Assembly (NCBI GenBank): GCA_049999725.1
Contig: JBNGIS010038654.1
Span: 1 to 38,825 of the forward strand
Reading direction: 5' to 3'
DNA from: Haplomitrium mnioides
Taxonomy: Eukaryota > Marchantiophyta > Haplomitriopsida > Calobryales
Length of the DNA: 38,825 nucleotides
The notes under the pieces were generated by a model. The model was not told where the DNA came from and did not search any database. It worked only from the letters and a program-made list of their open reading frames with translations. Each line of letters opens with the position of its first letter. Positions within the stretch are counted from its first letter, which is position 1. The position numbers and the translations under genes were made by a program. This document shows positions 31,468 through 38,825 of the stretch, one piece after another.

Positions 31468-32412
31468 TGAAGCAATTGCCAAAATGATAATAGCGTTGTC
31501 AACACAAACTATGCAAATATGTTCTCCTTGCAAGTTATCCATGAACACTTCTATAAGAGTGCCTTGAAATTTGCCACCGTGTAGATCCACGCCTATGGAA
31601 ACATCTATGAGAGGATTGTCGTTGAAGGAGTTGCTTTGCACACCTCTCTTGGTCCATATATGGGACTCATTTGTGCGGCTACTGCTGCAACTCAAAGAGA
31701 AATGCATATCTGTTCTGCTTGGGTTTTTTCAAGAGATCTGTTTCATACAAATGTGCAGCACCTGTCATGTACGAACTTCCACTCAACACCCACTCCATAA
31801 TGACATTGGTTTCAATCTGTTCAAGATGGTGTTTGGGTTTCTGCGTGAGGTGATCGGCGAACTTCGGTTAGGCTTGCAGAAGAAAGCTGACAAAACTTTG
31901 GCAAGAAGAGCAAAAACATTGGTATGAAATCACACATTGGAAGCTAGGGCAGAACCTATCCATATCTCATTCACTAGTGCCAACCCTTCCTTAGGTTGCA
32001 ACTAGAATGACCTGCTTACACTCGCAACCTGGAGAGCTTGCACTAATGAAATTCGCTTCCTTTCTTCGGTTACAACTCTGGAATTGGGTCACACTGTGAA
32101 GAGACCTGCAATGTATAAAAGAGACACCAAGTCTCCCAACATAATTATGTTGCCTTGCAAAGGAATGCATTTGTTGAGGTGGTGTTGAATAGCCTAAAAA
32201 ATCTCCTAATTGATACTAGAGTAGCCTTGCAAGAGGGTGTTAGCTTGCACCAATATGGCAGCTCGGGTGGTGCTTAGAGGCAGAATATTTCCAGCATCAC
32301 TCCCGAGCACTCCGACTTTGAAGAAGCGACTAAGTTCCTTTTGAAGCGCTTACTCTTTTTGAGTGCGACGATGAGAAGTAGCTCCAAAGTTGGTGGTAAC
32401 ACTATTTAACAG
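31468..32412 (-). pseudogene. PAL: phenylalanine ammonia-lyase (PAL) fragment, inactive
   Basis: PAL deaminates phenylalanine to cinnamate at the entry to phenylpropanoid metabolism. On the minus strand, from right to left: V-T-T-N-F-G-A-T-S-H-R-R-T-Q-K near 32400, [30 protein letters not shown] (32110-32140), L-Q-P-K-E-G-L-A-L-V-N, V-L-S-A-F-F-C, and N-D-N-P-L-I-D-V-S with H-G-G-K-F-Q-G-T (31570-31625). Where PAL has the Ala-Ser-Gly triad that forms the MIO prosthetic group, this copy reads Met-Leu-Gly. Several in-frame stops (for example near 32350 and 32210) and frameshifts are present. N- and C-terminal parts are missing; the satellite adjoins the truncated end. No intron interrupts the part seen. 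Confidence 0.88.
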
Positions 32413-32798
32413 CTACTACTTTGAACCAAGAACTACTACTTAGTTCCTGTTTCACTTGGCAGTCAAAAATATTTTTGTTTTGTGATTTGGTATTGAAAAA
32501 CATCAATTTTATGTTTGTTATCTTTTTTTTTGTAAAGAAAATCGTTTTTTAGAAATACAAGTTGTGTATTTTACATTGAGATTATATTTGAAAATTTTCT
32601 TTTAATAAACACCCTAGAAAACAAGCATTTTGGTTATTCAAATATTTTATTAAAACCTCACACTATTGTGAATACACTAAATTCATCAAAAATAAAATAA
32701 AACATATATCTTTTTATGAAAAAAAATTACAAACAAACGTGAATGTCTAGCCAGGTACGGACTTTGAACCAGACTTTGAGCATTGTAGCTATTAAATC

Positions 32799-33205
32799 CT
32801 ATGCAAGCATAGACTCTAAATTAGAACCCTTAAGCCTATGCACGCATAGACTCCGAACGAGAATCCTAAAGCCTATGCGTGCTTAGACTCTGAACAAGAG
32901 CAATAAAGCTATGCACGAATGGACTTTGAACTAGAACCCTAAAGCCTTTACACGCCAAAATTCTAAACAAGAACCCTAAAGCCTATGCACGCATAGACTT
33001 TTAACGAGAACCCTTTGGCTTATGCGTGGATGGACTCTGAACAATAACCTTAAAGCTTATACACGCATAGACTCCGAACGAGAACTAGAAAGCTTATGTA
33101 CGCATAGACTCTAAACAAGAATGTAAAGCTTGAGCGGCCAAAGATTGCAAGAGTTCATGTGCGCTTGGACTCCAAGCCTATGTGCACATAGACTCCAAAC
33201 GATTA
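32799..33205. repeat. array of ~37-bp repeats with palindromic core (copy A)
   Basis: Roughly a dozen diverged units, typically CCTATGCACGCATAGACTCC followed by GAACAAGAACCCTAAAG. Most cores are palindromes such as TATGCAAGCATA, or CTATGTGCACATAG at 33180-33193. The homologous array in copy B is at 37430-37740. Confidence 0.8.
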
Positions 33206-33389
33206 TTAGATTAGCAATTGACTCCAAACCATTCTTAGACTAACAATTGACTCAAACCATTCTTAGGTGCACCAAATTGAATCATGATGAATGACTTGAA
33301 ATGGATTGAGAATGCAACAAATTGAAACTTTGGCAAATAAAACTTTGTGAAAAAAAAAATTTATTAATAACACAATTTGTTTCAACAGA

Positions 33390-36300
33390 TGCTCATGCTC
33401 TATCCTCCTCGGGAGGAATGGTCTCATCTAAATTCAAAGGCTGAGCATCTACAGTCGCTAGAGAGTCCTAGCGAGATTTTCTAGTCCCAGATATTGTGAT
33501 AGAGTCACTCGTAGCACTTGCAGTACCAGGAGGAACAAGTTCCTTGTGGTATGCATAAACTATCTGTGACTCAGTCACATCGGATGGCAAGGAAGCCATT
33601 GTGAAAACCCTCTCAGGAATGTAGATAGACTGACGTCTATCATATTCCACTGTGATGTAGTTTTGCATCAGCTTTAAAGCATAGACAAGGCTTGTGCCAG
33701 ACTCAGAGCAAAGATCTAAGATCCAATTCTGCTCTATTGACAAATGGTCGATGAAAAAATTATAAAGAGCCTGCGGCTTCTGATAAACATTGATAGAAGC
33801 ATCATCTCCTGGATGTTTAAGTTTGGCAAAAACCGCAGGAAAACTAAAAACACTACGCATGAAATGTCGACGAAGTCCAATTGAAGGAGCAAGTTACAAA
33901 TTAAAAAGCCTCATGCTCCTCTTCCCTTCTTATGTCCAATAGCCCATAGTTCAGTATTCGTGGGCATGTGCAATTTTGGGACCACCAAAATAATGAATGT
34001 TGCTTTTGTCTCTCTAAAAAAAAATTTAAAAATCAAACATTGCAACCAAAATGCAGGAAAGGTAGAAAAGAGAAATCAAAAACAAAAAAAAAATTCAAAA
34101 AATAACTTACCAAATGTCGTGGTCGATTGCACAATAGACTTCCAAAAGGGCATTCTTGACAATGCCAAATTGCTACAGCAAATGTATAATAACAAAAGAC
34201 CAAAAATCTGACGTTGTAGTTTCCGCAAAAGATGAAACCATGTCAAAAATGTCATCTTTTGAATAGGGTTCATAATCATCATGCTTACATTCCTTAAGGT
34301 TGTAATTGTAAGAAGTATTATAAATAGCCAAATTGAAACACCTAGGTTTCACAAGGCCCTTGAACTGTCTAGCATTGGCCTCTCTATGGACTTGGTAAAA
34401 TGCCACGTTGAGAACATCGACAAAAGACATGAAATCATCTTCCTCGTCTCTCACAACTTCTTCAATTGTAAGAGATGTAGCACCGCTTTGCTGCCTTGCT
34501 TTCCAGTCTCTAGCCTTTTGGCAGTGGAGAAGAAAAGCTTGAGGATATGAAACTAAAGTGGGAGTCTGGTCCTGGTCTTCAAAGGCTTCTTCGACTCCTA
34601 ATTTTTTTCGACCTTTTGCAGCTATTGTCATTTTTTAGCCAGCTGTCGTTTGAAATTTTTGTCCCTCTGCAAAAACAAAAAAAAAAAAAAAAAAAAACAT
34701 TATAGAAAGACAGAAAAAATTATATGCTAGAGAGGGACACTGAATTCCGTGCACGTGTAGACATCGAAGTCCATGCGCGTATGGACTTCACATTACCTGT
34801 GCGCTTGGATTGCAAAGTCCATGCATGCATGGACTTTGCTGTCCATGCATGCTTGGACTACGAAGACCATGCTTGCAAGGATTGCAAAGTCCATCCGCGC
34901 ATGGACTTTGATGTCCATGCGAGCATGGACTTTAAAAGTCCAAGCGCGCTTGGACTGCAAAGTAGAAGCGCGCATGGACATCAAAGTCCATGTGCACATG
35001 GACTTTGCAGTCCATGCGCATATAGACCCTGAACCTTTTTTTTTTAAACAAAAAACAACTTACAATAAATTCAATGCAACTCCACAAAAATGAATGTGGT
35101 GTGAAAAGAAGAACTTACCAAAAGCTTCTCGAAGTTTGAATAGAATGCAGCCATCTTGGACTCCTCATTGTGGAGAGGGTACTCCTCTCTTGCTTCCTCC
35201 CAAGTGCTGCAGTAAACCTCTGAACAAAAATGTTTTACCATAATTGCCAAAACTTTATGTCTCTCTGCCTCCTGAGACATCTCGTCTATTGAAAGCTCTT
35301 CGGCTTCCACCCATTTCAAAACTGAAATCTTCACCTCATCAGGAAGACCTTGAAGGGACCTCCAAGGCGTCCACTTCATTTCCTCCATTCTCAGCGATCC
35401 TTTGGCCTTTGGCTTCTGACCTTTGACCGTGTTCTTCTCCCACATCGAGAAAATGCTCTGTTGTAGATCCAAGAGCTCCCCACTTCTAAATGTGAGCTGG
35501 AACCAGTTGTCGTGAGAAGTTACCATCTTCTCAAGAGCTGAATTGGGCTTTATCTCCAAGGTTTCCAACACCAACTCCCTTTTCAATTTTTGGGATGACA
35601 CCATCTCACTCTCCACAAATCTCTGATGTCAATATTTGACCTTTTGAATAGAGGTGATTTCCAGCCTATACCTTTGGTCGTAATTGTCATTGGTAGCAAA
35701 AATGCAAGCCTATGTTGGTGTAAGGCCCACGTAGACATAACAATTGCATAGCGATAATGTCAGGTTCTTCGTTCCATATTTTGTGATTAATAGCTGCCTT
35801 GACACAGCACTGTGATTGCCTCCGGCAATCTGGTAACAATACTTGTCAGGATTCCTGATGTCAAACTTTGACTTGTCTTTTAACCCACACTTGGAGTCAA
35901 CCACCACTATGAAAAAATTGTGCACATACTTGTTAGTGAGCATTCTTTGTGCAAGAAGCTCAACAAGATCTTCATTCAATCTTTGAATCTAGAATGGATT
36001 CCAGTTTTCCATTCCAGGTTTAGGCATATTCAAATTCTCCAGCCTTATTGTTATTGTTTCTTCACGGACTCTGCAACGCTGGATTGCAGACTCTCTTATC
36101 TTGTTCTTGTCTTCCTCAGACACTATCTAAGGGTCCACCTATTCCCTTTCTTGAAAAGTTTGCAACCCCTTGTGGGATTGCCTTTTTGATCTAGATGTAG
36201 GAGCCTAATTTGGCTCCGGCTCCGAATCTTGCCCCGAGTTGCTTGGTGATAAAGACGAGGGAGCATCAGATGACGACTTTGTTGTAGATTCCAAGGGGGC

Positions 36301-36588
36301 TGGCTCCTCTTCAAGGACCGGTGCTGGTGCAGGCTTTTTCTTCTTTGCAGCTGGTTTCTTCTTTTTTGGAGCCTCAATTGGCTCAGCCTCCTTTCTTTTT
36401 TTTTTACCAGAAGAGCCTGTCGCATAAATTGAGAATGTTGCCATACTTGGATGTGGCACTAGTTGTTGAATATTGACGCCATGCTTGGGCTTAAAAATCT
36501 TGATATGGATGGCATGTTTGATGAAGTCCCACTCGACGCGCTTTGCGTCTTTGTAGCTATCTACAAAATCGACCAAAAAATGAGTGAA
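33390..36588 (-). pseudogene. ParB-like / beta-class DNA methyltransferase gene (copy A), decayed
   Basis: Three exons with splice-like borders on minus: 36588-35119, 34666-34111 and about 34011-33390; a 5' exon is probably missing. Exon 1 has a Lys-rich linker (about 36290-36420), then a ParB-like domain (about 36080-35670): Y-C-Y-Q-I-A-G-G-N-H-S-A-V-S-R, then C-Y-V-Y-V-G-L-T and A-T-N-D-N. Exon 2 has F-N-L-A-I-Y-N-T-S-Y-N at 34305-34335, where copy B keeps D-I-P-Y-G, the motif IV (DPPY) position. Exon 3 carries motif I, W-I-L-D-L-C-S-E-S-G-T (33690-33725), and V-E-Y-D-R-R-Q. Motif IV before motif I is the beta-class order of N6A/N4C DNA methyltransferases. Stops (near 36213, 36140, 36000, 35725) and the lost motif IV make it dead. 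Confidence 0.65.
34745..35033. repeat. 12-unit array of ~24-bp palindromic repeats in intron
   Basis: About twelve units averaging 24 bp, each built on GTCCATGC-x-x-GCATGGAC. Perfect palindromes lie at 34814-34837, 34938-34955 and 34983-35006, with different arms. The array sits inside the presumed intron (35118-34667) between the ParB-like and methyltransferase exons. Open frames through it simply reflect the period of eight codons. Confidence 0.88.
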
Positions 36589-36660
36589 CTGAAAAAAAAA
36601 CAAAAAATAACTAGGCATAAGTAGATGTGTAAGACTCAACATTCACTACGCACATGGACT

Positions 36661-37080
36661 GTCAGCCGGGTGTTAAGGTACTTCATGCAAATTTTTCAAA
36701 AAATGCTTCCAATGTACACAAACAAGGCTCAAGACATGCTAAGGAGTAAGTAAAAATAAAAGTATAGGGATAAAAATAAATACAACTACTCTATTTGTTG
36801 AGGGCCAAGCTCAGCCCACTAAGTTCCTAACTATCTAACTTGGAGGACAGCCTGCCCTAGGGGGGGTTTAGCCCTGAACTAGGTCCATCCAGGGGCGAGA
36901 AAGGGGAATGCGGTGGCCTTACACCCCTCTAGAGGGCTGCCTCTCGAAAGAACATAAGAGGGAGGAACTTATATATTGCATCTGCCTTCTGGAGAGAAAC
37001 TTATGGGACTGAATCCCTAGCGCCTATTTCAAAGTAGCGGTTGTTTTATACTGAAACACTAAGTCGTAGCTAACAAAGCT
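36661..37080. other. spacer between the two element copies
   Basis: No gene recognised. If copy A has an upstream first exon it should lie here; I could not identify one. Confidence 0.4.
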
Positions 37081-37429
37081 CGATCCCTATTTCACTTAGC
37101 AGTCGAATTTTTTTTTTGGAAATTCGTCATTCAAAAACATCAAATTTACGACTAAAATTTTCTTTCCAAAAAAAAAATGTTTTTTATAATCGAAAAATGC
37201 ATATTTTCCATTTAGGTTATATTTAAATATTTCTTTATACAAAATAACTTGAGAAAAAAACATTTTAGTTATTCAAATATTAAAAAAAAACTTGGCACCA
37301 TTTTGAACAAACTAAATTTCTAAAAAATGAAATAAAACATATATCTTTTGGTGGAAAGAAACTAAAGGAAAACTTAAATGTCTAGTCGGAAGAAGACTTT
37401 AAACCTGACTTTGAGCATCGTAGCTAACA

Positions 37430-37740
37430 AAGTCTATGCAAGCATAGACTCCAAACAAGAACCGTCAAGCGTATGCACGTATAGACTCCGAACAAGAATC
37501 CTAAATCCTACGCGTGCTTAAACTCTGAACAAGAACAATAAAGCTAGGCACGCTTGGACTTTCAACTAGAATCCTAAAGCCAGAACACGCTAAGATTCTA
37601 AACAAGAACCCTGCAGCCCATGCAAGCATAGACGACAAACAAGAATCCTTTGACCAACGGGTGAAGGTACTCTAAACAACAACCTCACAGCATAAGCGCT
37701 CGGGAAATCCGAACAAGAATTACAAAGCCTTAATGCGCAA
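37430..37740. repeat. array of ~37-bp repeats with palindromic core (copy B)
   Basis: Units such as TATGCACGTATAGACTCC with GAACAAGAATCCTAAA align one to one with those at 32799-33205, so the array existed before the element was duplicated. The cores are more eroded than in copy A. Confidence 0.75.
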
Positions 37741-37849
37741 AGATATTAAAGAATGTGCAAAGACTCCAAATCATTGTTAGATTAGTAACTGCCTTCAAAC
37801 CATTCTTAGACTATCAATTGGGTCAACTTATTCTTAAGAGCCACAATTG

Positions 37850-38825
37850 GAAAAAGAAAATTTATTAATGATGAAAAGTGTACAAAATCGTAATCGGACT
37901 CTCTTCTCTTCGGGAGGAACTGTCTCATCTAAATCTACAAACTGAGCATCTGCAGCCGATTGAGAATCCTGTCGAGACTTTCCAGTCCCTGATATGACTA
38001 CAGAGTCACCAGAAGCACCTGCAGTACCAGGAGGAACAGGTTCCTTGTGGTAAGCAAAAACTATTTGTGACTCCGTCACATCGGATGGCAAGGAAGCCAT
38101 CTCCAAAACTCTCTGTGGAATATAAATAGACTGACATCTATCATATTCCACGGCGATGCAATTTCACATCAGCTTAAGAGCACAGACAAGGCCTGTGCCA
38201 GACCTAGAGCAGAGATCAAGGATCCAATCCTGCTCTGTTGATAAATGGTCGATGAAAAATTTGTAGAGAGCCTGCGGCTTCTGATAAACATTCACAGAAG
38301 CATCATCTCTTGGATGTTTAAGCTTTGCAGAAACTGCATGGCAGCTGAAAACACTACGCATAGGTTGCCGAGGCAGTCCGGTCGCAGAAGAAGCTTGCAA
38401 GTTGAAATTGCGCATGCTCCTCTTTCCTTCCTTTGTCCAGTAACCCACCGTTCAGTACTCGTGGGCATGTGCGATTCTGGGACCACCAAAATGTTGTACG
38501 TTGCTTTTGTCCCTACAAAAAGATAAATAATCACATCTTCAAACATTGTAACAAAGAGAAATAAAAAACAAAGAAATCAAAAAATGAAAATGAGAGAACA
38601 ACTAACCAGATGCCATGGTCAATTGCACAGCAGATTTCAGAAAGGCCATCCTCAACGAGGCCAAACTGATGTGAAGAATGAATAATTACAAACGACCAAT
38701 ACTCCAAAGTAGTAATCACCGCAAAAGATGATACCATATCGAAAATGTCATCTTTTGAAAAAGGCTCCGAGTCATCATGCTTACATTCCTTCAGGTTATA
38801 CCCGTAAGGAATATCAGCAATAGCC
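37850..38825 (-). pseudogene. beta-class DNA methyltransferase exons (copy B), 5' part outside window
   Basis: Two exons on minus: from the window edge to 38607, and 38512 to about 37850, with splice-like borders at the same places as in copy A. Motif IV is kept as A-D-I-P-Y-G-Y-N (D-I-P-Y-G at 38801-38815), close to the DPPY type of N6-adenine methyltransferases. Motif I is W-I-L-D-L-C-S-R-S-G-T-G-L-V (about 38180-38225), followed by V-E-Y-D-R-C-Q. One TGA (38166-38164) interrupts the segment after motif I. A second TGA near 38458, shared with copy A, stops one of the two possible frames. Better preserved than copy A but still broken. Confidence 0.7.

Larger units (their letters stand above)
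32449..36660 (-). mobile_element. ParB-methyltransferase element, copy A
   Basis: A unit of at least 4.2 kb whose left part matches 37081-38825 in order and orientation. From left to right: about 300 bp of AT-rich sequence sharing TTCACTTGGCAGTC and ATAAAACATATATCTTTT, a palindromic repeat array (32799-33205), then a decayed minus-strand gene. I see no terminal inverted repeats or target duplications, so mobility is inferred only from duplication. Confidence 0.55.
37081..38825 (-). mobile_element. ParB-methyltransferase element, copy B (cut by window end)
   Basis: A direct repeat of the left part of copy A: shared AT-rich lead (TTCACTTAGCAGTC, ATAAAACATATATCTTTT), palindromic array, then the methyltransferase exons. 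The ParB-like part would lie beyond the right edge. Confidence 0.6.

Noticed and set aside
32799-35033. CRISPR-like array of short palindromic repeats
   Set aside because: Units are contiguous and diverged, with no unique spacers and no cas genes, in a eukaryotic context.
34724-35093. Open frames of about 100 codons on both strands with an eight-residue repeat
   Set aside because: They are shadows of the 24-bp palindromic array inside the presumed intron.

Overview
This window looks like nuclear DNA of a land plant. Supported genes have GT-AG introns: a chloroplast-type circularly permuted GTPase (BPG2/YqeH type), an ARM-repeat protein, a two-domain DJ-1 protein and a BUB1/BUBR1/MAD3 checkpoint protein. 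They sit as a gene island (about 9.0-24.7 kb) between transposon- and repeat-rich flanks. I suspect a seed-free plant (lycophyte, fern or bryophyte); that is a guess from gene style and repeat content. Three runs of N mark assembly gaps.

Left flank (1-9 kb): a nest of retroelements. An L1-like LINE 3' part (1-1431) abuts a decayed Ty1/copia element (1432 to the gap at 4003) whose integrase end, reverse transcriptase, RNase H and 3' LTR are readable. An older non-LTR reverse transcriptase of another type (about 4400-5400, minus) is split by a 5'-truncated LINE tail with a perfect 16-bp target-site duplication. Then come LINE ORF1 fragments (5840-8640), partly in a 1400-bp-period direct repeat.

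Gene island: the first three exons of a BUB1/BUBR1/MAD3 gene (minus) fire divergently from the BPG2-like GTPase gene (plus) across about 320 bp. The rest of the checkpoint gene is not in the window, so it either has a giant transposon-filled intron or is truncated. Next are the two-exon ARM-repeat gene (plus) and an eight-exon gene for a plastid-targeted tandem DJ-1 protein (minus).

Right flank (25-38.8 kb): degenerate repeat arrays and gaps, then a 2-kb satellite of 45- and 56-bp monomers with higher-order structure, a dead phenylalanine ammonia-lyase fragment, and two directly repeated copies of an unusual element. This element carries a decayed multi-exon gene with a ParB-like domain followed by a beta-class N6A/N4C-type DNA methyltransferase domain (motif IV before motif I), together with arrays of palindromic repeats whose arms co-vary. 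It is the best candidate here for something undescribed.
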